From an uncultured Microbacterium sp. (GTDB lineage Bacteria > Actinomycetota > Actinomycetes > Actinomycetales > Microbacteriaceae), in the NCBI GenBank assembly GCA_913774665.1, contig CAJYHN010000001.1, forward strand, positions 186,001 to 250,000: 64,000 nucleotides of DNA, written 5' to 3'. The notes under the pieces are model-generated. The model worked only from the letters and a program-made list of their open reading frames with translations, ran no database searches and was not told where the DNA came from. Below, piece by piece: positions 43,316 to 52,368 of the stretch; position 1 is the stretch's first letter, and every line of letters starts with the position of its first letter. The translations under genes were made by a program, and so were the position numbers.

Positions 43316-44008
43316 ATGACAGCTCCTCGCATCCTCGTCGTGGACGACGAACCGAACATCCGCGACCTGCTCATCACGAGCCTGCGTTTCGCCGGGTTCC
43401 AGGTGCGAGCCGTGGCCAACGGCGCGCAGACGATCTCGGCCGTGCTCGAAGAGGAACCCGACCTCATCGTGCTCGATGTGATGCTCCCCGACATGAACGG
43501 TTTCAGCGTCACCAAGCGTCTGCGCGGCGCCGGCTACACCGCTCCGATCCTCTTCCTCACCGCCAAGGACGAGACCGAAGACAAGATCATGGGTCTGAAC
43601 GCCGGCGGCGACGACTACGTCACCAAGCCGTTCAGCCTCGACGAGATCGTCGCCCGCATCCAGGCGATCCTGCGCCGCACCATGCAGGCCGACGAGGAGT
43701 CGATCATCCGCACGGGTGAGCTGACGATGGACCAGGACACGCACGACGTCAGCGTCGGCGACGTTTCGATCGACCTCAGCCCCACCGAGTTCAAGCTGCT
43801 GCGCTACCTCATGCTCAACCCGAACCGCGTGCTGTCGAAGGCGCAGATCCTCGACCACGTCTGGGAGTACGACTTCAACGGCGATGCGGGCATCGTCGAG
43901 AGCTACATCTCGTACCTGCGGCGCAAGATCGACCCGCACTCCTCCGAGCCGCTCATCCAGACCAAGCGCGGCTTCGGCTACATGCTGAAGTCGGGCAAGA
44001 CCGCCTGA
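43316..44008 (+). CDS. OmpR/PhoB-family response regulator
   Basis: 230 residues. Receiver domain with phospho-acceptor Asp in LIVLDVMLPDMNGF (~54), acidic DDE near the N-terminus, Thr and Lys switch residues (LTAKD, VTKPF). The C-terminal winged helix ends VESYISYLRRKIDPHSSEPLIQTKRGFGYML. It pairs with the downstream histidine kinase. GATAAT lies 6 nt upstream of the ATG. A 6-bp inverted repeat (CCAGCA-cat-TGCTGG, 43279-43293) lies before it and could be an operator. The stimulus is unknown. Confidence 0.93.
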   Translation: MTAPRILVVDDEPNIRDLLITSLRFAGFQVRAVANGAQTISAVLEEEPDLIVLDVMLPDMNGFSVTKRLRGAGYTAPILFLTAKDETEDKIMGLNAGGDDYVTKPFSLDEIVARIQAILRRTMQADEESIIRTGELTMDQDTHDVSVGDVSIDLSPTEFKLLRYLMLNPNRVLSKAQILDHVWEYDFNGDAGIVESYISYLRRKIDPHSSEPLIQTKRGFGYMLKSGKTA

Positions 44009-44022
44009 GAGAAGGCGTCCTC

Positions 44023-45822
44023 CTGTCGCATTCCGACGATTCGCTCACGCGCTGGTGGCGCGGGCTGAGCCTGCGCACCAAAGTCACCGGCGTCACCGTC
44101 GCGCTCCTCGCCATCGGGTTGTTCACCGCGGGCATCGGAACCATGGTGTTCCTGCGCACCACCCTGGTGAACAACCTCGACGAGCAGCTCGCTCAGCAAG
44201 CCGCCGGAAGCATCGCGAACAGCATCTTCACCACCGCGCCCGTCGACGGCCGCGTCGTCTTCTCGCAGGTCGACAACGCTCCGCAGATCGGCTCCATGGT
44301 GGTCGTCTACGGTCCCGACGGTCAGCGTGAGGCGTTCTACAACGGCACCTCGACGTTGGCCCTCCCCGACATCCCGTCGACCTTCACCGTCGAGCAGACC
44401 TACAGTCAGATCGATCGGCGCATCGAACTCGAGTCCCCTGAATCGGGGCAGCATTTCCTCGCCCGCGTCGGAGTCCTGCAGGTGCCGGGAAATCCCGGCG
44501 TCTACACCCAGATGGTGATCCAGCCGCTGGCCCCGACGGATCGGATCGTCGCGGCTTACATCGGCATCTACGCCTTCGTGGCCCTGCTCATCCTCATCGC
44601 GACGGCTCTGCTGACGCGCTGGCTCGTCACCCTCGCCTTCCGCAACCTGCGGCAGGTCGAGACGACCGCGATGGATATCGCCGCCGGTGACTTCAGCCAG
44701 CGTCTGACCGACATCGTGCCCGACACCGAGGTGGGTCGGCTCAAGACGGCCATCAACGCGATGCTGGCTCGGATCGACGGAGCCCTCGGGCAACGGGATG
44801 CCACCGTGCGGCAGATGCGTCGATTCATCGGCGACGCCAGCCACGAACTCCGCACTCCCCTCGTGACCATGCGCGGCTACGCGGAGCTGTACCGCATGGG
44901 TGCGATCCGTTCCGACGAGGACGTGGCGCAGTCGATGGAGCGCATCGAGAAGGAGGCGATCCGCATGGGCGCCCTGGTCGAGGATCTTCTGGCCCTCGCT
45001 CGCCTCGACGAGCGTCGTGACGTCACGATCATCGCCCTCGATCTGCGCCCGATCGCGCGCGATGCCGCCCTGGACCTGCGCGTGACCTCCCCTCAGCGCG
45101 AGGTGACCGTCGACGACACCACCTCCCGCGACGAGATGGTGCTTCCCACGATCACCCTCGACCCGCTGCTGGACTCCGGCGGACGACCCGCGAGCGGCAA
45201 CGGTCGACGCCGCACCGCCCCCACGACGTCGGCGATGGCGATCGCGGGCGCGACCCTGTCCCGGTTGCGGCGTCGGTCGAAAGACGCGGCAGAGCCCACG
45301 GCATCCCCCTCTCCCGAAGGCGAGCCGGCGCAGGGCACGGCCCCCCTCGGTGTGGTCCGGCCCGTACCGCGTCTCGCCCCCGTCGTCATGGGCGACGAGA
45401 ACAAGGTGCGTCAGGTCGTCGCGAACCTGCTCGGCAATGCCCGCCGCTTCACAGCCGAGGACTCCCCCATCGGTCTGCGCGTCGGTGTCGACGCCGAGAG
45501 CGACATGGGTTGGATCGAGATCATCGACCACGGCGAGGGAGTGCCCGAGCAGATCCGCGAGCAGATCTTCCAGCGCTTCTGGCGCGCCGACACCTCGCGC
45601 ACCCGAGAGACCGGCGGCTCGGGTCTGGGCCTGTCGATCGTGGCATCCATCGTCGACCTCCTGCACGGCACGGTCGATGTGCGCGACACCCCCGGGGGCG
45701 GAGCGACCTTCCGGGTCTCGCTTCCCCTCGCCGATCGCCGCGACGCGCAGGAGCACGCGCTCATCGAGACGCAGCCCCTCGAACGCCTCCCCGAGAACTA
45801 CCGCCCCGAGAACGACTCCTGA
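44023..45822 (+). CDS. Sensor histidine kinase, probable CTG start
   Basis: About 599 residues if started at CTG 44023, which has GAGAAGG 7 nt upstream. No in-frame ATG, GTG or TTG exists before a TTG at 44119, and that codon lies inside the first membrane helix. Layout: helix ~20-44, extracytoplasmic sensor ~45-175, helix ~176-200, HAMP, HisKA with FIGDASHELRTPL (His274), then a ~90-residue Pro/Ser/Arg-rich insertion (~355-450), then the ATPase domain (GDENKVRQVVANLLGNARRF, ETGGSGLGLSIV). It resembles TrcS/MprB-type kinases. Confidence 0.85.
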   Translation: MSHSDDSLTRWWRGLSLRTKVTGVTVALLAIGLFTAGIGTMVFLRTTLVNNLDEQLAQQAAGSIANSIFTTAPVDGRVVFSQVDNAPQIGSMVVVYGPDGQREAFYNGTSTLALPDIPSTFTVEQTYSQIDRRIELESPESGQHFLARVGVLQVPGNPGVYTQMVIQPLAPTDRIVAAYIGIYAFVALLILIATALLTRWLVTLAFRNLRQVETTAMDIAAGDFSQRLTDIVPDTEVGRLKTAINAMLARIDGALGQRDATVRQMRRFIGDASHELRTPLVTMRGYAELYRMGAIRSDEDVAQSMERIEKEAIRMGALVEDLLALARLDERRDVTIIALDLRPIARDAALDLRVTSPQREVTVDDTTSRDEMVLPTITLDPLLDSGGRPASGNGRRRTAPTTSAMAIAGATLSRLRRRSKDAAEPTASPSPEGEPAQGTAPLGVVRPVPRLAPVVMGDENKVRQVVANLLGNARRFTAEDSPIGLRVGVDAESDMGWIEIIDHGEGVPEQIREQIFQRFWRADTSRTRETGGSGLGLSIVASIVDLLHGTVDVRDTPGGGATFRVSLPLADRRDAQEHALIETQPLERLPENYRPENDS

Positions 45823-46006
45823 CGCCGCGGATGCCCGGGGCGTTCGTTCGGTCAGCGTCAGACCCACCCGGACAGGTCACGCAAAGTCCAGATCCCACGC
45901 TCGCCGAGCTCCGGGTGTCGGGCGGCCAATGAACGCGCTTGTCTGTCAACCCAGGGGGAAGTCACGCGGATCAGAGAACTCTCATCCCGTCGCGACCCCG
46001 AAACGA
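45823..46006. other. Intergenic region between kinase and groEL ends
   Basis: About 180 bp between two converging genes, apart from the groEL terminator. No gene or RNA recognised. Confidence 0.4.
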
Positions 46007-46038
46007 AGAACGCCCCCTCCCGAAGGAGAGGGCGTTCT
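46007..46038. terminator. Terminator at groEL 3' end
   Basis: AGAACGCCC (46007-46015) pairs with GGGCGTTCT (46030-46038), extended inward by further pairs after one mismatch. It lies 16 nt after the groEL stop, between converging genes. Confidence 0.75.
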
Positions 46039-46054
46039 CAGGCGTCAGCGTGGA

Positions 46055-47772
<1,718 letters not shown>

Positions 47773-47795
47773 CCGCGCACCGTCCCGAAAACGCC

Positions 47796-47834
47796 GAACG
47801 CCGCGGCATCCGGAACTCGGATGCCGCGGCGTTC
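47796..47834. terminator. Strong hairpin after cspA
   Basis: A perfect 16-bp stem (47796-47811 with 47819-47834) and a 7-nt loop, 10 nt after the cspA stop. Each arm contains GGCATCC or GGATGCC. Confidence 0.85.
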
Positions 47835-47844
47835 TGATCAGCGC

Positions 47845-48045
47845 TCAGGCCAGTCGCACGGACTCCGCCTGGGGGCCCTTCTGGCCGGTGCCGACGGTGA
47901 ATTCGACAGCCTGCCCCTCCTCGAGGACGCGGAAGCCCGACATCTCGATGCTCGAGTAGTGGACGAAAACGTCCTGCCCGTCATCGACCGTGATGAAGCC
48001 GAAGCCCTTCTCGGCGTTGAACCATTTGACAGTGCCCTGCGTCAT
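47845..48045 (-). CDS. cspA: Cold-shock protein CspA-type
   Basis: 66 residues, one cold-shock domain with RNP1 KGFGFI and RNP2 VFVHY. Nucleic-acid chaperone. CAGGAG precedes the ATG at 48045. Single-gene unit with its own terminator; the 130 bp upstream show no gene and probably hold its promoter and leader. Confidence 0.96.
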   Translation of the reverse strand: MTQGTVKWFNAEKGFGFITVDDGQDVFVHYSSIEMSGFRVLEEGQAVEFTVGTGQKGPQAESVRLA

Positions 48046-48175
48046 GCGAATCTCCTGTTGCTGAACGACGAGGTCATCGTAAGCACGGGGGATGCCACCG
48101 GATCGGGGTTCGAGAGCATTGTTGACGCGCGTGCATCCAAGTTGTTACTCCGCGGAAACAAGCGCCCGCGAGAGG

Positions 48176-48778
48176 TCAGGATGAGGGCGAGGCGGACGGC
48201 TGACCGGATGCCCGGTCGAGGCCGATCACGACGATCAGACGCTTGACGTCGCTCTCGTCGTCGGGGGTGTTCGGGTCATCGGTGGGCTGCAGGAAGTCGC
48301 TTTGCGCGATCTGCGCCCCGCCGATCGTCTGAGCCAGCCCCTCGGCCGCGGCCTCATCGCTGTCGAGACGGTAGTAGATGGTCGTGTCGGCGAAGTCGGT
48401 GCTGTCGGAGTTGCCGGTCTCGACGGTGTCGCCGCTCCACCCCGCCGCCACGATCTGGTCGCGGACGGAGGCGGCGAGACCGCTGTCGGGCGTGCCGTTG
48501 AGCACCACGACCGAGTACGACGTGTCGACCACGGCCGGAGTCGTCGGCTCCGCCGAGGCGACCGGGGTGGGAGCGTCGGCGGGCCCCAGCGAGACACGAC
48601 CCGAGACCACGAGCGTGGCGAAGATGCCGGCGATGATCAGCACCAGGGTGGCGATGGCCGCCCACAGGAAGACGATCCACCCGCGCAGACGCGGGTTCTC
48701 GGCCCGGTGGGCGCCGACGCGACCGGAGTCGGCCGGGAGGTCGTCGAAGCGATCCCGAGGGAAGGTCGATCTGGCCAT
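48176..48778 (-). CDS. Membrane-anchored LytR C-terminal domain protein
   Basis: 200 residues: cytosolic basic N-terminus (~35), one membrane helix (WIVFLWAAIATLVLIIAGIFATLVV), then an extracytoplasmic LytR_C domain (SVVVLNGTPDSGLAASVRDQIVAAGW...). The domain occurs at the end of LCP ligases and as stand-alone proteins; its role is not established but cell-envelope linked. TAGCAT lies 6 nt upstream of ATG 48778, a leaderless arrangement. Confidence 0.85.
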   Translation of the reverse strand: MARSTFPRDRFDDLPADSGRVGAHRAENPRLRGWIVFLWAAIATLVLIIAGIFATLVVSGRVSLGPADAPTPVASAEPTTPAVVDTSYSVVVLNGTPDSGLAASVRDQIVAAGWSGDTVETGNSDSTDFADTTIYYRLDSDEAAAEGLAQTIGGAQIAQSDFLQPTDDPNTPDDESDVKRLIVVIGLDRASGQPSASPSS

Positions 48779-48813
48779 TGGACGATGCTATCGGTCGCGT
48801 TCGCGCGAATCCG

Positions 48814-49068
48814 TCAGCGTTCCGCCGTCCGGCCCAGGCGCGCGCGGTGCTGGGCAGCCGCGTCGTCGCGCCGACGGCGCAGTCGACGCACGAGCATGGG
48901 ATCGTGCGCGAGCGCCTCGGGGCTGTCGATCAGCCGACCGAGCAGTTGGTAGTACCGGGCGGGCGTCACGGCGAATTCCGCGCGGATGGCTTCTTCTTTC
49001 GCACCCGCGTGGCGGCGCCACTCCCCCTCGAAAGCGAGGAAGGCGAGGTCACGGTCCGACAGGGTCAC
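48814..49068 (-). CDS. DUF3263 protein
   Basis: 84 residues. LAFLAFEGEWRRHAGAKEEAIRAEFAVTPARYYQLLGRLIDSPEALAHDPMLVRRLRRRR matches DUF3263, an actinobacterial family with a helix-turn-helix look and a basic tail, likely DNA-binding. In related genomes it is adjacent to the LytR_C gene, as here. Start is GTG 49068; TAGCGT lies 6 nt upstream and overlaps the stop codon of the preceding gene. Confidence 0.85.
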   Translation of the reverse strand: MTLSDRDLAFLAFEGEWRRHAGAKEEAIRAEFAVTPARYYQLLGRLIDSPEALAHDPMLVRRLRRRRDDAAAQHRARLGRTAER

Positions 49069-49077
49069 GCCGTCACG

Positions 49078-50067
49078 CTACTGCGCCGCCGCCCGCGATC
49101 CCGGATGCCACGCCACCCACGCCCCGAGCGGATCGACCTCCGCGAGCACCTCGCCGTCGAGGGCGAGGGCGAACCCCCCGCGCGCGGACTCCGGACGCCT
49201 CGTCCACCCGTCGTGCAGCCCGGGCGCGTCGAGGGTGATCCACCTGCCCGCCGCCCGCGCGGCATCGATCACCGCGGGGCGATGGACGCGGGGGACGTGC
49301 GCGAGCACACCGGGGGTCGTCACCACGAGCGTCGCCCCCGTCGGAGCGGTCGCGGCGAGCGCGGGAAGCGCCCCGGCCCCGTCACCGGCGACGAGGACGG
49401 GCGGAGCGGCCGCGGCGATGTCGAGGGCTCGCTCGATCCGTTCGAGGCGGCCGTGTTCGCCCGGCCACACAAGACCGGTGAGCCATGAGCGGTCCCGCGC
49501 ATTTCGGGCGTCGAGGGGGCTGAGGTCGATCCCGGCGCGCCAGACGATCTCGGGCATGCGCAGGTCGGGGTGTCCGTCGAGATCGCTGTCGAGCACGACG
49601 GAGCTCGGCCCGTCGGCGGGATCGAGGGTGACGAGCTCGTCGCCGCGGCGATACCGGTACGAGTACCGGTCGGGAAAGAGGCACAGCCCCGCGCTCGCCC
49701 CCACCTCGAGCAGGGCGATCGGCCCCTCGATCAGCGAGAGCGCCGGCAGCAGAGCGGCGCAGCGGAGAGGCTCGTTGGTCTGCACGCTCCGGCGCCCGCA
49801 TTCGGCGACGATCGCGTCGGCGTGGGCGAGGACCCACGAGCTCCACGCGTCGACGTCGTCGAGCGGCGATCCGAGCAGCCGCATGACCGCGAACACGAGG
49901 GGAGGCTGCCGCCGCGTCTCGGGGATGCGCGCGAGCGCCGCGGCCACCGCGGCGTCGTCCGTGACGCGGCGGGCCCACGCCTCGTACACCGCCGAACGGC
50001 CGGGGGCTTCGTCTCGCGCGAACCGCCGGTAGCGGTCGACGACGGCGGTCACGGCATCCTGAGTCAC
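49078..50067 (-). CDS. DUF2332 family protein
   Basis: About 329 residues from GTG 50067 (TAATCT 5 nt upstream). DUF2332 features: RYRRFARDEAPGRSAVYEAWARRVTDD at the N-terminus, PIALLEVGASAGLCLFPDRYSYRY (a Gly-rich loop reminiscent of SAM-binding methyltransferases) and VWPGEHGRLERIERALDIA. Function unknown. It is upstream of the DUF3263 gene on the same strand. Confidence 0.82.
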   Translation of the reverse strand: MTQDAVTAVVDRYRRFARDEAPGRSAVYEAWARRVTDDAAVAAALARIPETRRQPPLVFAVMRLLGSPLDDVDAWSSWVLAHADAIVAECGRRSVQTNEPLRCAALLPALSLIEGPIALLEVGASAGLCLFPDRYSYRYRRGDELVTLDPADGPSSVVLDSDLDGHPDLRMPEIVWRAGIDLSPLDARNARDRSWLTGLVWPGEHGRLERIERALDIAAAAPPVLVAGDGAGALPALAATAPTGATLVVTTPGVLAHVPRVHRPAVIDAARAAGRWITLDAPGLHDGWTRRPESARGGFALALDGEVLAEVDPLGAWVAWHPGSRAAAQ

Positions 50068-50139
50068 CCGGCAGATTATGCCGTCACGACCTGACCGCTG
50101 CCGGGCACGAGAGAATGGAGGCGAAGAAGGAGAGTGAAC

Positions 50140-50559
50140 ATGACCTACGCCGTCGACAAGTCCGACGACCAGTGGCGCGCCGAGCTCAGCCCCGAGCAGT
50201 ACGCGGTGCTGCGCCAGGCGGGAACCGAGCGCGCCTGGACCGGTGAGCTGCTCGATGAGAGCCGCGCCGGCTTCTACACCTGCGCCGCATGTGGAAACGA
50301 GCTGTTCCAGAGCGGCACCAAGTTCGACTCGCACTGCGGGTGGCCGAGCTTCTACGAGTCGGTCCGTCCCGAGGCCGTCGAGCTGCTCGAGGACAACAGC
50401 CACGGTATGCAGCGCACCGAGGTCCGCTGCGCGAACTGCGGGTCGCACCTGGGTCACGTCTTCCCCGACGGGTTCGGCACGCCCACCGGCGACCGCTACT
50501 GCATGAACTCGCTGTCGCTGAACTTCACCCCGGCCGACTCCCCCGTCGACGAGGCATGA
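50140..50559 (+). CDS. msrB: Peptide-methionine (R)-S-oxide reductase
   Basis: 139 residues. Zinc site CXXC pairs (CAAC, CANC), HCGWPSFYE substrate motif and the catalytic Cys in RYCMNSLSL. It repairs methionine-R-sulfoxide using thioredoxin. AAGGAGA precedes ATG 50140. The following nitroreductase gene overlaps its stop (ATGA), a redox-themed pair. Confidence 0.96.
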   Translation: MTYAVDKSDDQWRAELSPEQYAVLRQAGTERAWTGELLDESRAGFYTCAACGNELFQSGTKFDSHCGWPSFYESVRPEAVELLEDNSHGMQRTEVRCANCGSHLGHVFPDGFGTPTGDRYCMNSLSLNFTPADSPVDEA

Positions 50560-51125
50560 GCGCGCTCGAAGCGATGCGCGACCGCCGGTCGTGGTCGAAG
50601 GTCACCGACCTCGCCCCCACCGGCCCCGAGCTCGAGGCCTTCGTCGCCGCAGCCGGTCGCGTCGCCGATCACAAGAGCCTGCGTCCGTGGCGTCTCATCG
50701 AGATCCGCGGCGCCGATCGCGACGTGCTCGCGCGAGCGCTGAACAAAGCCGACGGCAAGAAGGGGCACTCGTCGAAGCCCCGCCGCGCTCCGCTGATCAT
50801 CGCGGTCGTCGCCGACCTCAGCTCGAAGAAGATCCCCGCGTGGGAGCAGGAGGCCGTGGCATCCGGTGTCGCCCACATGCTGAGCCTCGTGCTCGATGAG
50901 GCGGGCTTCGGCGTGTTCTGGCGCACCGACGACAACACCCGCAGCAAGGTGCTCGCGAAGGCACACGGTCTCGCCAAGGGCGAGGTCCTGCTCGGTTGGC
51001 TCTACGTCGGCGGGAAGCCCCCGCGCACCCGCGCCACTCGACGCAAGACCGTGGATGCCGCGAAGCACCTGTCGCGTATGCCCGGCGGCTCGAAGAAGCG
51101 CCCGGTCGACGAGACACGTCTCTGA
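50556..51125 (+). CDS. Nitroreductase-family protein
   Basis: 189 residues. MSALEAMRDRRSWSKVTDLAPTGPELEAFVAAAGRVADHKSLRPWRLIEI is the FMN-binding start of the nitroreductase fold, and VASGVAHMLSLVLDEAGFGVFWRT the central helix. Likely an FMN-dependent NAD(P)H oxidoreductase; substrate unknown. Coupled to msrB by ATGA. Confidence 0.88.
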   Translation: MSALEAMRDRRSWSKVTDLAPTGPELEAFVAAAGRVADHKSLRPWRLIEIRGADRDVLARALNKADGKKGHSSKPRRAPLIIAVVADLSSKKIPAWEQEAVASGVAHMLSLVLDEAGFGVFWRTDDNTRSKVLAKAHGLAKGEVLLGWLYVGGKPPRTRATRRKTVDAAKHLSRMPGGSKKRPVDETRL

Positions 51126-51137
51126 CCTTCCTCCGAT

Positions 51138-51174
51138 CGACGCCGCCGTGGGACAGCCGTCCCCGGCGGCGTCG
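51138..51174. terminator. Bidirectional terminator
   Basis: CGACGCCGCCG (51138-51148) and CGGCGGCGTCG (51164-51174), an 11-bp perfect stem between the nitroreductase gene and the converging transporter gene. Confidence 0.75.
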
Positions 51175-51186
51175 TCGTCTCGCCGG

Positions 51187-52128
51187 TCAGCGGCGGCGGC
51201 GCCTCCACGGGACGGCGGCGACCGCCACCCCGGCGATGGCGACGGCTGCGGCCAGCAGAGCCACCGCCGTGGAGGGGGCAGCCGGAGCGGGCCACAGAGC
51301 GTCGAGCAGCACCGAGGTCGTGAGAAGACCGACCACCGAGCCGAGCCCGAGCAGCAGCACCCCCGTCCGGCGCACCACGACGGACGACAAGAAGATGTAG
51401 AGCACGCCCACCGCTCCGCCGAGGTAGAGCCACGGCTCGGTCGGGATGGTGCGCGGAGCCCCCACGAGGCCGAGGTGCACACCCGCGGCGATCAAGAGGA
51501 CCACCGTCCCGCCGACGAAGTTCACCAGCGTCGCGGTGAGCGGGCTCTCGACGCGCACGCGCAGGCGCCCGTTCGTGCCCTGCTGCCAGGCCACACCCGC
51601 GCCCGCGATCGCCGGGACCACCAGCATCCACAGCGGAACCCCGCCGAGCGCGTCGCCCGACAGGCACACGACGACTCCCGCGATGGCGAGCAGAGCTCCC
51701 ACGAGACGGCGAACCGTCACCGGCACGACCCCGGCAGGTCCGTAGCCGATGCGATCGAGCACCATTCCCCCGGTGGTCTGTCCCGCGACGAATCCGACCG
51801 TGAACAGTGCCACGCCGATGGTTGCGACCGTCAGCCCCTGGCTCGCGACGGTGAACGCCCCGACCAGACCCCCGAGCAGCATCCACGGAGGAATGGATCG
51901 GGTCCGGATGCCGGCCACCAGGCGGCCGAACCCGCGTCGGCCCCCGGGGATCAGGGCCGACAGCACGACGAGGATCACGAGCCCGGAGCTGAACGACACC
52001 GCGGCCGCGACGAAGCCGTCGCCGATCTCGGCCCCGAGCGTGCCGTTGATGCGCGCCTGCAGCGCGGTGAGGGCGCCGATGAGCACCGCTCCGCCAACGG
52101 CGACGCCGATCGTTCCGCGCTCTGACAC
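51187..52128 (-). CDS. DMT-superfamily transporter (two DUF606/YdcZ repeats)
   Basis: 313 residues from GTG 52128 (GGGGAG upstream). About ten membrane helices arranged as two similar halves, each beginning with a motif like ALQARINGTLGAEIG (~25) and AWQQGTNGRLRVRV (~180), the YdcZ/DUF606 signature. Probably exports or imports a small metabolite; substrate unknown. Confidence 0.85.
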   Translation of the reverse strand: MSERGTIGVAVGGAVLIGALTALQARINGTLGAEIGDGFVAAAVSFSSGLVILVVLSALIPGGRRGFGRLVAGIRTRSIPPWMLLGGLVGAFTVASQGLTVATIGVALFTVGFVAGQTTGGMVLDRIGYGPAGVVPVTVRRLVGALLAIAGVVVCLSGDALGGVPLWMLVVPAIAGAGVAWQQGTNGRLRVRVESPLTATLVNFVGGTVVLLIAAGVHLGLVGAPRTIPTEPWLYLGGAVGVLYIFLSSVVVRRTGVLLLGLGSVVGLLTTSVLLDALWPAPAAPSTAVALLAAAVAIAGVAVAAVPWRRRRR

Positions 52129-52189
52129 GGTTCTCCCCTCGCGCCCCCGCGCGGGGGCCACCGTCGATCGTACGGCGGCGGCGTCGCGG

Positions 52190-52285
52190 TCAGCGCGAGT
52201 TCAGCGTGCGCTCCTCCCACATCATCCGCAGGACGTCGACCACCGCCTCGACGTCTGCGCCGCTGGCCGAGACGGCGCGACTCAT
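52190..52285 (-). CDS. Possible 31-aa small ORF
   Basis: MSRAVSASGADVEAVVDVLRMMWEERTLNSR: codon use is like real genes (GCC, GTC, GAC, GAG) and it could form an amphipathic helix. It sits 61 bp upstream of the DMT transporter start on the same strand. The ribosome site is weak (ACGGGA). Between it and the transporter is the palindrome GCCCCCGCGCGGGGGC at ~52143-52158. Coding status uncertain. Confidence 0.3.
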   Translation of the reverse strand: MSRAVSASGADVEAVVDVLRMMWEERTLNSR

Positions 52286-52368
52286 TCCCGTTCATGCCCC
52301 CATCGTCCCCGCCCAATGGCAGCCGCGAGCGGATCGAGACCGGGTCGTTGTCGACGGCACCCCCGTGG

